Under the pieces are notes generated by a model. It was not told the DNA's origin. It was given only the letters and a program-made list of their open reading frames with translations, and ran no database searches. From positions 88,723 through 152,722 of the forward strand of contig NZ_JABFAO010000015.1 in assembly GCF_017168235.1 (NCBI RefSeq): DNA of 64,000 bases, read 5' to 3'. The number at the start of each line of letters is the position of its first letter. Position 1 is the stretch's first letter. Source of the DNA: Rhodococcus sp. KRD197 (GTDB lineage: Bacteria > Actinomycetota > Actinomycetes > Mycobacteriales > Mycobacteriaceae). Shown one piece after another: positions 50,511-58,486 of the stretch. A program made the position numbers and the translations under genes.

Positions 50511-50525
50511 ATGAACAATGTTCAT
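50511..50525. promoter_or_regulatory. 15-bp perfect palindrome in the island promoter region
   Basis: ATGAACAATGTTCAT is a perfect dyad around a central A, 79 bp upstream of the protein B start codon. It abuts the accD5/accA3-like element. Likely operator for a dimeric regulator, or chance; no regulator gene is adjacent. Confidence 0.5.
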
Positions 50526-50538
50526 ACAGATCGGTAGG
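50523..50538. promoter_or_regulatory. accD5/accA3-like 16-bp element in the island promoter region
   Basis: CATACAGATCGGTAGG matches the accD5 palindrome GCTACCGATCGGTAGC at 12 of 16 positions, with an intact GATCGGTAG half. It is a degenerate dyad, 91 bp upstream of protein B and about 480 bp upstream of the first PapA-type gene. Confidence 0.4.
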
Positions 50539-50976
50539 TTTATTCGAAAGCTCCGCTTGCCCGGGGTCGACAGGGTTCGACAACACATCGCACCCGATAC
50601 ACACAGCGATACATCCCGCAAGTCGGAGCCCCAGACTACTTCGAACACGCTGAAGCGCAGCACTATTCGAGCGCGCTTTCGTCGCCGATCCTTCACCGGA
50701 TGCCGCTTCCATCATCGGTCTCCCCGTCCGTCAACCTCGCCGTCGGTGATCAACAACACTTTTTTGCATAGCGAATTACATTGGCATTCGACCTACTCTG
50801 AATTGAGGACGTTCGACCCCTGCATTGCCGCCGGGGCGGACACACGGGCGTTACATACGGTCGGTTCGTGTCAATTCGATTCACCGAGAACGAATGCGCG
50901 AACACTTATGAATTCGGCCGTACGAGGTCCGCTCCACCCGAAACTCGACGCACGAAAGCTCACCCCCCTCACCTAA

Positions 50977-50996
50977 GCCAGCCTCGGCTGGCCGAG
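50977..50996. promoter_or_regulatory. Overlapping alternative hairpins upstream of PapA-type gene 1
   Basis: GCCAGCC-TC-GGCTGGC (50977-50992) and CTCGGC-TG-GCCGAG (50983-50996) share bases, so only one can form at a time. They end 18 bp before the ATG at 51015 and could affect translation or act as a transcription pause or attenuator. Confidence 0.4.
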
Positions 50997-51014
50997 CTCG
51001 GAATTGGATAAGCG

Positions 51015-52475
51015 ATGGAATACACGGAACTGGCTGACTATCCCCTACCTGCCGGCACGCTGACCGAATGGTTGCCCGTGGTCACCGACGCCTCGGCATG
51101 GACCGCGGACGACCGACCGGTGTCCTTCACCCACGAGGATCACTGCAGTCGAGGCAACGACGGATCGTGGATCGGCACCGTCTTCGAGATTCACCGCCGC
51201 TTCGACGTCGAGGTGATGCGGCGCACGATGGCAAGCTACATCGCGCGTCACGAGGCGTTCCGCACCCGCGTCGAGCGTGACGATTCGACCGGCACCTGGC
51301 GCCGGCACACGGTGCAGGCGGACGCCGTTCGAATCGAAGACCGCCCCGTACACGGAACGAGAACCGAATCGCAGGTTTTCGGTCACCTGCAGGCATGGTT
51401 CGCCGATGCTGTCTCGCCTACGCTGTGGCCGCATTTGGTGATGGCCACAGTCGTGCCGGAACCGCGCGTCGCCGCGAGCGTGCCGCAGACCGAGAAGTTC
51501 CTGATCGTCTTCGCCGCCGACCACTCCGTCATGGACGCCTACAGCCAGATCTACGCGATCAACGAGATCGATCGGCTGTACGCACAAGCGTTGGACGGCA
51601 CCGACCCCGGCCTTCCTGCGGTCGGTAGCTATGTGGACTTCTCAGCCCACGAGCGCAGACTGGGTGAAGCACTGACGCCGCAGGACGAGGCAGTTTCGTC
51701 CTGGAGCAGCTTCCTCGCACACGAGGACGGTCGATTCCCTGCTTTCCCCTTGCCCCTGACTGCAATTCCAGAGCAGAGCGACGCGGAATCGGCTGCGCCG
51801 GCGAGCCCGGCGCTCCGTCAGAGCAGTGTGTCCTCGTGGTTGCTCACCGCTGCCCAGGTGGAGAAGTTCAACGCGGTCTGCCGTGCGTCCGGCCAGAACA
51901 TGCAGTCGGGCATTCTGGCAGCACTCGCACTCGTCAATGCGCGGTTGTCCGGCGACGGCACCTTTCGCACCGTCATGCCGATGCACACGCGCCACACGCC
52001 GGAGTTGGCGGCCAGCGTGGGTTGGTATGTCGGAATTGCGCCGATCGAAATCCGGCTCGACGAGGCCCGGACGTTCGCCGATGCGATCCACTGCGCAGCG
52101 GCCGGGTCGAACGAGAACAAGGCGTTGGCGGCGGTCCCGTATTCTCGTGTAGCGGCACTGTTGGGTTCGACGGAGATACCTCGCTTCGTCGTGTCGTACA
52201 TCGATCTGCGATTCCTGCCCGACGGGCACGAATGGCAGACTCGCAAGGGACGTGCGCTGCGCAGTGAATGCCACGCCGAGAACGAGGTCTACTTCTGGAT
52301 CAACCGGACGCTGGACGGACTCAACATCTCCGCTCGTTTCCCGAGTTCGGATGTCTCGACCACCAACGTTCATCGCTTCGTCACCGAGTTCGTCACGGTC
52401 ATGACCGAAGTCATCGACGAGCCGACCGAGGCTCTGGACTCCGTGGTCGACGCCGTCGGAGCCGGCAGAGAATAG
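51015..52475 (+). CDS. PapA-type acyltransferase 1 (condensation-domain family)
   Basis: A 486-residue stand-alone condensation-domain protein like the trehalose-lipid acyltransferases PapA1-PapA3 of mycobacteria. The N-terminus MEYTELADYPLPAGTLTEWLP is family-like. The active-site motif is ADHSVMDAYS with His170 and Asp174, but the Gly of HxxxDG is Ala. Later conserved blocks are 'GSYVDFSAHERRL', 'MPMHTRHTPELAASVGWYVGIAPIEI' and 'RFVVSYIDLRFLP'. It is closest within the window to PapA-type gene 4. It starts a three-gene run with 17- and 3-bp gaps. Predicted to acylate a glycolipid from acyl-CoA. Confidence 0.88.
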   Translation: MEYTELADYPLPAGTLTEWLPVVTDASAWTADDRPVSFTHEDHCSRGNDGSWIGTVFEIHRRFDVEVMRRTMASYIARHEAFRTRVERDDSTGTWRRHTVQADAVRIEDRPVHGTRTESQVFGHLQAWFADAVSPTLWPHLVMATVVPEPRVAASVPQTEKFLIVFAADHSVMDAYSQIYAINEIDRLYAQALDGTDPGLPAVGSYVDFSAHERRLGEALTPQDEAVSSWSSFLAHEDGRFPAFPLPLTAIPEQSDAESAAPASPALRQSSVSSWLLTAAQVEKFNAVCRASGQNMQSGILAALALVNARLSGDGTFRTVMPMHTRHTPELAASVGWYVGIAPIEIRLDEARTFADAIHCAAAGSNENKALAAVPYSRVAALLGSTEIPRFVVSYIDLRFLPDGHEWQTRKGRALRSECHAENEVYFWINRTLDGLNISARFPSSDVSTTNVHRFVTEFVTVMTEVIDEPTEALDSVVDAVGAGRE

Positions 52476-52492
52476 GAGCACGGGTAGCCAAG

Positions 52493-53923
52493 ATGATCAT
52501 CACCGCACTGGGTAATTGGAAGCCGAAGCCCGGCCGTCTGCTCGAATGGCATCCGACGGTGGACGCCGTCCGCGTCGCTCGGGCAGCGCCGGTGCACCCT
52601 GCACCGCCGTCCTTCTTGCAGGAGGACCACCTTCGGGCTGCAGCAGCGGCAGCCGAACGCGGTGATGCACATCATGCCTACACCGGAGTCGCCACGGAGA
52701 TCGACGGTGTGCTCGATCGCGATGCACTCTCGCGCGCGATCGCGGCTTACGTGCTCAGGCACGAGGGCCTGCGGTGTTGGTTCGACGTGGACCACACGGT
52801 GGTGCACCGCAGATTGGCCGAACCTGCGGTTGCCTCCTTCGAACCGCGCGAGGCCGGTGCCTTCGACTCGGACGAGCAGTTTCAGCAGTATGTTCGCTCA
52901 CGATTCTCCGCTGAGGCAACGGCGTTCGAGTGGCCAGGTTTCGTAGTCGGTGCGATCGAGCGCGAGGACGGCTTCACGCTGTACTACGGGGCCGATCACG
53001 CATTCACCGATGGCGGCTCACAGGCGCTGGTCATCAGCGAACTCGCGGATCTGTATGCGCTCGAAACCGGAGCCGAGGCACCGGTACCTGCTCCGGCCGG
53101 TAGCCATCTCGACTACGCGGTGCAGGAGCGCGACCGTGCAGCGCAGTACGACGCGGACTCACCCGAAATCTCCGCGTGGAGAGACGCATTCGCAAAAAAC
53201 CACGGGAAGATGCCCCGTTTCCCTCTCGACCTCGGACTGGCCGAGGGTGAACGCGGACAGGTTCGAGTCGCCGAACGGCATCTGCTGGACGCCGAGGAAA
53301 CTGCTGCTTTCGAGCGCGCATGCAAGGCCGCGGGTGCTCGTATCAGCAGCGGAATCTTCGCCGCCGTCGCCGTGACCGACCACGAACTCGCCGGGCGCGA
53401 AAGCTACTTCGGCATCACGATGCTGAGCACCCGGCACCTCGGTGACTACGGCCAGTCCCAGGGATGGTTCGTCAACTTCGCTCCCGTCGCGTTCGACGTC
53501 GCGGACGCCCGGACGTTCTCCGAGGTCGCGGCGCGAGCGCACGATGGGTTCGACAGGGCCAAACAGATCGGAGAGGCGCCCGTTCACGCAGTCCTCGGTG
53601 CCCTGGCCGCCGATGGAACCCTGGGCAGCGAGCTTGCGGTCAGTCCGAACATGCTCTCGTACATCGACTTCCGCTGGTTTCCCGGCGTCGGTCGTCCCGC
53701 CGATGCCCGCGCTCGACACTTCACGGGCGAGGGCAGCACCTCCAACGCATCGATGTGGGTCAACCGCGATCACGAGAACCTGTACCTGTGTGCGCAAATT
53801 CCCGACAACCCCACGGCAGCGGAATCGGTCGAGCGCTACCACGATCATCTGCAGAACGTTCTCAGCACGGTTGCCCGAGAGGGCGAGTATGCGGTGCGTA
53901 CGGTCGACAAGGTGGGCAGCTGA
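52493..53923 (+). CDS. PapA-type acyltransferase 2 (condensation-domain family)
   Basis: A 476-residue PapA-type protein, the most similar here to mycobacterial PapA1/PapA2. It has 'LGNWKPKPGRLLEWHPT' and 'PPSFLQEDHLRAAAAA' at the start. The catalytic motif ADHAFTDGGS is intact, with His169, Asp173 and Gly174. Further on it has 'GSHLDYAVQERDRA', 'PRFPLDLGLAEG', 'ITMLSTRHLGDYGQSQGWFVNFAPVAF' and 'NMLSYIDFRWFPG'. ATG 52493 begins the conserved sequence. With no adjacent polyketide synthase or MmpL transporter, its acyl donor and acceptor must come from elsewhere in the genome. Confidence 0.9.
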   Translation: MIITALGNWKPKPGRLLEWHPTVDAVRVARAAPVHPAPPSFLQEDHLRAAAAAAERGDAHHAYTGVATEIDGVLDRDALSRAIAAYVLRHEGLRCWFDVDHTVVHRRLAEPAVASFEPREAGAFDSDEQFQQYVRSRFSAEATAFEWPGFVVGAIEREDGFTLYYGADHAFTDGGSQALVISELADLYALETGAEAPVPAPAGSHLDYAVQERDRAAQYDADSPEISAWRDAFAKNHGKMPRFPLDLGLAEGERGQVRVAERHLLDAEETAAFERACKAAGARISSGIFAAVAVTDHELAGRESYFGITMLSTRHLGDYGQSQGWFVNFAPVAFDVADARTFSEVAARAHDGFDRAKQIGEAPVHAVLGALAADGTLGSELAVSPNMLSYIDFRWFPGVGRPADARARHFTGEGSTSNASMWVNRDHENLYLCAQIPDNPTAAESVERYHDHLQNVLSTVAREGEYAVRTVDKVGS

Positions 53924-53926
53924 GGG

Positions 53927-55344
53927 ATGCGTGTCACCTCGATCGCGCAGTTTCGTATCGAACCCGGCACATATCTCGAGTGGCCGGTAGCGCTGGGCGA
54001 GGGTGAGGAATCAGCGATTCCGCCGTCGTTCAACCAGACATTTCACCTCTCGCCCGCCCTCGGTGCTGGCCCCTCGGTGCTGGCCCGCCCTCCCCGACCG
54101 TGTGGATCGCGGCGGCGTTCGAGGTGCCCGGGCGTCTCGACGTCGATGCCGCGACCTGGGCGATCTCGCAGTTCATCGAACGTCATGCCGCCCTGCGGAC
54201 CACGTTCACCGCGAGCACGTCCCACGGGGACGGCCCCGGCATCGGCAGGCGCGTGCACAACGCAGCCGATGTTCGGGTGGGGCACCCCACCGAACGCGAG
54301 TTCGACGACGGCGATGGTCTTGCCTCGCATCTGCGCGCCCGTCTCGACGCAGCGTGTCACCCCTCGCGCCATCCCTCGTATTGTTTTGCGGCAGTGGATC
54401 GCTGCGAGAGTTCGACGATCGTGTGCGGATTCGATCACGCGCATGTGGACGCGGTGTCGATCACCGTAGCGGTCGAGGAGTTGTCTGCCCTCTATCAGGC
54501 CTACTCCTCCGGCGGTACGGCCGAACTCGACCCGGCCGGGAGCTTCGTCGAGTACTGCGCGTTGGAAGCCGATACGCCGGCCGTCCCACTGTCCGACCGA
54601 CGTATCGCTGCCTGGTCTCGTTTCGTCTCCGATTGTGGTGGCGGGGCACCGTCGTTTCCGTTCGATCTCGGCGTTGCGCCGGGCGAGAAGGCGCCGCAAG
54701 AGACGACCGTGCATGCGCTCGCTTCGGCCGTGGCGACGCAATCCTTCGAGCAGCATTGCCGCACTCTCGGCGCCGGCATGTTCGCTGCGGTCGCGGCCGC
54801 AATGGCGCAGGCGTGTGTGAAGATCGGCGGGCCCCGCCGGCTTCCCCTGCTGTTTCCGCTGCACACCCGGCACGAGAAGCGATTCGCGCACGCGGTCGGG
54901 TGGTTCACCACCAATGCCCCGATGACGGTGACCGTCGGCAACAGCTTCGCCGATACGCTGGAATCGGCCCGATCCGAGTTCCGCGCGGCGCTGCCGCTTG
55001 CCACCGTTCCTATCTCGCGGATTCTCGGTGCGCTGGGCGACGAGTTCGTGCGGACTCGCGAGGACGTGTTCATGATCTCGTACGTCGACTACCGTTCGCT
55101 GCCGGGCGCCGGTGCGAGCGCGCGGCGCGCACACCACATCAGCAACGTCACCACCGCCGACGACGCTCAGTTCTGGATCTCGCGCACCGACGAAGGACTG
55201 TCGTTGCGGGCCCGCTTTCCCGATACGCCGCGGGCACACCGCGTTGTGCAACAGTTCGCAACGGCCCTGACAGAGGCGATACGGGCGGTGGCGGTCGAGT
55301 CCGAGCAATCGCGGGAACTCTCGCTCGCCGCAACAACCGCCTAG
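53927..55344 (+). pseudogene. PapA-type acyltransferase 3, frameshifted by a 14-bp tandem duplication
   Basis: A third PapA-type gene whose frame breaks near codon 50. The first part (53927 to about 54072: 'RIEPGTYLEWP', 'PPSFNQTFHLSPALGAG') runs in one frame. The rest (from about 54087 to the stop at 55344: 'TVWIAAAFEVPGRLDVDAATW', active-site-like FDHAHVDAVS, 'RRLPLLFPLHTRHEKRFAHAVGWF', 'MISYVDYRSLPG') runs in another. CTCGGTGCTGGCCC occurs twice in tandem at 54059-54086. Removing one 14-bp copy joins the two parts in frame and gives 467 residues. An internal GTG at 54100 could give a truncated product lacking the N-terminus. The Gly of HxxxDG is Ala. Confidence 0.85.
54059..54086 (+). repeat. 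14-bp tandem duplication causing the frameshift in PapA-type gene 3
   Basis: CTCGGTGCTGGCCC is present twice without a gap (54059-54072 and 54073-54086). Fourteen is not a multiple of three. The second copy therefore shifts translation, and its loss restores a PapA-like frame. Confidence 0.9.
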
Positions 55345-55392
55345 GATCGACAGTGTCAGCTCGAATCGATCCCCCGTAGGAGCGAAGAAGAA

Positions 55393-56289
55393 GTGCCCAT
55401 AGCAGCAGACCCCACCCCCACGTTCGCCGACTATGCGCACCCGGACCGCCTGGTGTCCACACAGTGGCTCTCCGCCCATATCGGAACTCCCGGCCTCAAG
55501 GTGGTCGAATCCGACGAGGACGTGCTGCTGTACGACGTCGGCCACATCCCCGGCGCCGTCAAGGTCGATTGGCATCTCGACCTCAACGATCCCGTCGAGC
55601 GCGACTACATCGACGGTGAGCAGTTCGCAGCACTCATGAGCCGTAAGGGCATCTCGCGCGATGACACCGTCGTCATCTACGGCGACAAGAGCAACTGGTG
55701 GGCCGCATACGCACTGTGGGTCTTCACGCTCTTCGGCCACGAGGATGTACGCCTGCTCGACGGTGGCCGCGACGCGTGGTTGGCCGAGAACCGGGAGACG
55801 ACGCTCGACGTACCGGACTCCCCTGTTACCGAATACCCCGTCGTCGAGCGTGACGATGCACCGATTCGGGCATACGCGTCGGATGTCCTGAGCAGCCTCG
55901 GCACCATCCCACTGATCGATGTGCGCTCGCCTGCCGAGTACACCGGCGAACGTACCCACATGCCCGATTACCCCGAGGAAGGCGCGCTGCGGGGCGGTCA
56001 CATCCCGACCGCGGTGAGTATCCCCTGGGCCAAGGCTGCGGCAGCCGACGGACGTTTCCGCACGCGCGCCGAACTGGACGAGATCTACGGCGAGATCGTC
56101 GCCCAGGAAAAAGTCATTGCCTACTGCCGGATCGGCGAGCGATCGAGCCACACGTGGTTCGTTCTCACGCATCTCCTCGGCCACGGCTCGGTGCGCAACT
56201 ACGACGGATCGTGGACGGAGTGGGGTAACGCCGTGCGTGTGCCCATCGCTCGCGGCGACGAGCCCGGCGACGCACCTTCCAAGCAGTAG
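55393..56289 (+). CDS. sseA: Thiosulfate sulfurtransferase (rhodanese) SseA
   Basis: Two-domain rhodanese of 298 residues that transfers sulfane sulfur to cyanide or another thiophile. The N-terminal inactive domain has '[18 protein letters not shown]'. The C-terminal domain has '[14 protein letters not shown]' and the active-site loop with Cys245 in [14 protein letters not shown] 55393 is preceded by AGGAGCGAAGAAGAA. The next gene starts 2 bp after its stop. Position before the SufE-like gene matches Rv3283. Confidence 0.95.
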   Translation: MPIAADPTPTFADYAHPDRLVSTQWLSAHIGTPGLKVVESDEDVLLYDVGHIPGAVKVDWHLDLNDPVERDYIDGEQFAALMSRKGISRDDTVVIYGDKSNWWAAYALWVFTLFGHEDVRLLDGGRDAWLAENRETTLDVPDSPVTEYPVVERDDAPIRAYASDVLSSLGTIPLIDVRSPAEYTGERTHMPDYPEEGALRGGHIPTAVSIPWAKAAAADGRFRTRAELDEIYGEIVAQEKVIAYCRIGERSSHTWFVLTHLLGHGSVRNYDGSWTEWGNAVRVPIARGDEPGDAPSKQ

Positions 56290-56291
56290 AG

Positions 56292-56705
56292 ATGGCGGAG
56301 ATGCCTGAGTCCTTGGCCGAGATAGTCGAAGACTTCGCGGCCGTCGACGGGCAGAACAAGCTGCAGCTTCTTCTCGAGTTCAGTCGCGAGCTGCCCGAGT
56401 TGCCTGCCCACCTGGAACAGGCGGCGATGGAACCGGTCCCGGAATGCCAGTCCCCGCTGTTTCTGTCCGTCGATTCCGCCGACACCGACCATGTGCAGCT
56501 CTACTTCAGCGCTCCCCCGGAGGCGCCGACCACGCGTGGGTTCGCATCGATTCTGCACCAGGGACTGCACGGGCACAGCGCCCGCGCGATTCTGGACGTG
56601 CCGGACGACTTCTATCTCGCGCTCGGCCTCGGCGATGCGGTCAGCCCGCTGAGACTGCGCGGAATGTCGGCGATGCTCACGCGCATCAAGCGGCACCTGA
56701 GGTAG
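56292..56705 (+). CDS. SufE-family sulfur acceptor protein (Rv3284-like)
   Basis: A 137-residue SufE-type protein that accepts sulfur from a cysteine desulfurase or, here plausibly, from the rhodanese encoded 2 bp upstream. The conserved core is '[31 protein letters not shown]' and the acceptor Cys52 in PECQSPLFL. It ends '[15 protein letters not shown]'. Cotranscription with sseA is very likely. A hairpin terminator lies 13 bp past the stop. Confidence 0.92.
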   Translation: MAEMPESLAEIVEDFAAVDGQNKLQLLLEFSRELPELPAHLEQAAMEPVPECQSPLFLSVDSADTDHVQLYFSAPPEAPTTRGFASILHQGLHGHSARAILDVPDDFYLALGLGDAVSPLRLRGMSAMLTRIKRHLR

Positions 56706-56718
56706 TCACCGCATGTCG

Positions 56719-56759
56719 ATCGAGACGACCCCGTGGACGCCCACGTGGGTCGTCTTGAT
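56719..56759 (+). terminator. Hairpin terminator after the sseA-sufE pair
   Basis: ATCGAGACGACCC (56719-56731) pairs with GGGTCGTCTTGAT (56747-56759), with one G-U pair. An inner CGTGG/CCACG stem lies in the loop. It sits 13 bp after the SufE stop and before PapA-type gene 4, so that gene should have its own promoter. Confidence 0.7.
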
Positions 56760-56856
56760 CGATTCACCTGCACTCGGTAGACTCGCGACCGGACGAGCGA
56801 GCCCTCACGCCGTTTCGTCCGATCTTCCGTCATCGATCGAGAAATGGTAGTGCCGC

Positions 56857-58344
56857 ATGGAGTTCACCGAACTGGCGGATTACGCCATCCCAGCGGGCAC
56901 CATCACCGAGTGGATTCCCAGCGTCGGCCCCCACGCCGCCACCCCCGCCCTGGCCGGGTGGCAGCCCGATGACCGCCCGACGTCGTACGTCCACGAGGCG
57001 CACCTTCGACACAGCCACGCCAGCCCCCGCCGAGGCAGTGAGAGCTGGCTTGGGGCCGCTTTCGAGATCGACGGTCCGCTCGACAAGCCCGCGTTCAGAC
57101 GGGCGGTGCTGGCATGGATCGACCGACACGAGTCGATGCGTTCGCACGCCTCGATCGACGAGCCATCCGGTCAGCTTTCGCGCGTCACGGCCGCCAAAGG
57201 CGCCATCGACATCTGGCAGGTCGAACAGGAACCGTGCGCGCAGTCCGACGAAGTGTTCGACCATCTGCAATATCTGTTCGACGAATACACCTCACCACTG
57301 GCCTGGCCCGCGTACGCCTTCGTGACACTCGAGCCTCTCGAACCGACCCGGCCGTCGGGAGAGCACAACAGGATCACCGTCTTCTTCGCCGCCGACCACT
57401 CCATCATCGACGGCTTCTCCACCGCGCTCGTCGCTCACGAGATTTCCGTTCTGTACGCCGAGGCCAAAGACGGGCGACCTGCGGACCTGTTCGAGGCGGG
57501 CAGCTACCTCGACTTCGGCGTCTCGGAACGGCGAATCCACGCCGAACTCGAGCACACGCACGATGCAGTGGTGGCGTGGAAGGAATTCCTCGACGACGGA
57601 GACGGCGAATTCCCAGCGTTCCCCCTCGATATCGGCCAGCCCAATTCACCCACCACTCCCCAGGGCGGGTTGTCGGCGTGGATTCTCGACGCCGAGCGCG
57701 CCGACGCTCTGTCTGTTGCATGCCGGAAGACGGGCAACAGCCTCTTCGCGGGGCTCCTCGCGACACTGGCGGTTGCCGGCGCGGAACTGTCCGGCACCAC
57801 GAAGTTCAGAACGATCAGTCCCGTCCACACGCGCGACCAACCACAGTGGGTCTCTTCTCTCGGGTGGTTCGTCGGCCTGTGTCCGCTCGCGTTCGACATC
57901 GCCGATGCAGACTCGTTCGCGTCGATCGTCGCGAAGGCTTCGGATCAGGTCAACAGGACCAAGCCTCTCGCGCGAGTACCCCTCGACCGGGTGTTCAAGG
58001 CCCTCGGTACCAGCGCGACGCCGCGCTTCGTCGTCTCCTTCATGGACGTGCGATTCGCACCGATGGCCGATCACTGGCCCGAGTGGAACGCGCGCGCACT
58101 ACGCAGCAAGCACTACGACCACGACGTGTATCTCTGGATCAACAGAACTCCGCGGGGACTCAACATCGCCGCGAGATATCCGAACACCGAAACCGCGACC
58201 GCCAACGTGCATCAGTACGTCGGCGCGCTGCGTCGAATTCTCGACGAGGTGGTCGACACAGGTACCGCCACCCTGCCCGAGCACGGCCTTCGCGGCCACC
58301 CTATTGGCACGGCGCCAATCGGACCGATTCCTACCGATCAGTAG
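56857..58344 (+). CDS. PapA-type acyltransferase 4 (condensation-domain family)
   Basis: A 495-residue PapA-type protein, closely related to PapA-type gene 1: MEFTELADYAIPAGTITEWIP at the start, and 'RFVVSFMDVRFAP', 'RALRSKHYDHDVYLWINRTPRGLNIAARYPN' near the end. The motif ADHSIIDGFS is intact with His181, Asp185 and Gly186. Other blocks are 'GSYLDFGVSERRI', 'FPAFPLDIGQP' and 'SPVHTRDQPQWVSSLGWFVGLCPLAF'. It stands alone between the sseA-sufE terminator and accA3, 142 bp before accA3. The stop codon lies inside a candidate operator shared with accD5. Confidence 0.9.
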   Translation: MEFTELADYAIPAGTITEWIPSVGPHAATPALAGWQPDDRPTSYVHEAHLRHSHASPRRGSESWLGAAFEIDGPLDKPAFRRAVLAWIDRHESMRSHASIDEPSGQLSRVTAAKGAIDIWQVEQEPCAQSDEVFDHLQYLFDEYTSPLAWPAYAFVTLEPLEPTRPSGEHNRITVFFAADHSIIDGFSTALVAHEISVLYAEAKDGRPADLFEAGSYLDFGVSERRIHAELEHTHDAVVAWKEFLDDGDGEFPAFPLDIGQPNSPTTPQGGLSAWILDAERADALSVACRKTGNSLFAGLLATLAVAGAELSGTTKFRTISPVHTRDQPQWVSSLGWFVGLCPLAFDIADADSFASIVAKASDQVNRTKPLARVPLDRVFKALGTSATPRFVVSFMDVRFAPMADHWPEWNARALRSKHYDHDVYLWINRTPRGLNIAARYPNTETATANVHQYVGALRRILDEVVDTGTATLPEHGLRGHPIGTAPIGPIPTDQ

Positions 58345-58345
58345 G
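58330..58345. promoter_or_regulatory. 16-bp near-palindrome upstream of accA3
   Basis: CCTACCGATCAGTAGG has 8-bp arms with one mismatch and differs from the accD5 palindrome (GCTACCGATCGGTAGC) at three positions. It overlaps the stop codon of PapA-type gene 4 and is 141 bp upstream of the accA3 start codon. Confidence 0.55.
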
Positions 58346-58486
58346 TGAGGCTCGCATTTTCGGGGAGTTCGTCGAAATCAGCATCCAGTTGGGATGACGA
58401 TCCGGGCTGTGCTTAAACTCCGGAGAGATGAAGTAACGTGCGGCACACACGGCCAGCACAGAACACTCGACACCTCAGGAGGCTCA

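Larger units (their letters stand above)
50432..51014. other. 583-bp AT-richer divergent promoter region of the acyltransferase island
   Basis: This gap between protein B (minus strand) and the first PapA-type gene (plus strand) is visibly poorer in GC than its flanks. It holds the palindrome ATGAACAATGTTCAT (50511-50525), a 16-bp element like those at accD5 and accA3 (50523-50538), and alternative hairpins just before the downstream start (50977-50996). A 152-codon frame at 50518-50976 has atypical codon use and no recognisable similarity, so I do not call it a gene. Confidence 0.6.

Noticed and set aside
50518..50976. 152-codon frame in the island promoter region
   Set aside because: No family similarity, unusual residue composition, and overlap with two candidate operators; treated as non-coding.
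50970..50992. Possible IdeR/DtxR iron box before PapA-type gene 1 (ACCTAAGCCAGCC)
   Set aside because: Only a partial half-site resembles the iron-box consensus; the dyad is better explained as GC-rich hairpins.
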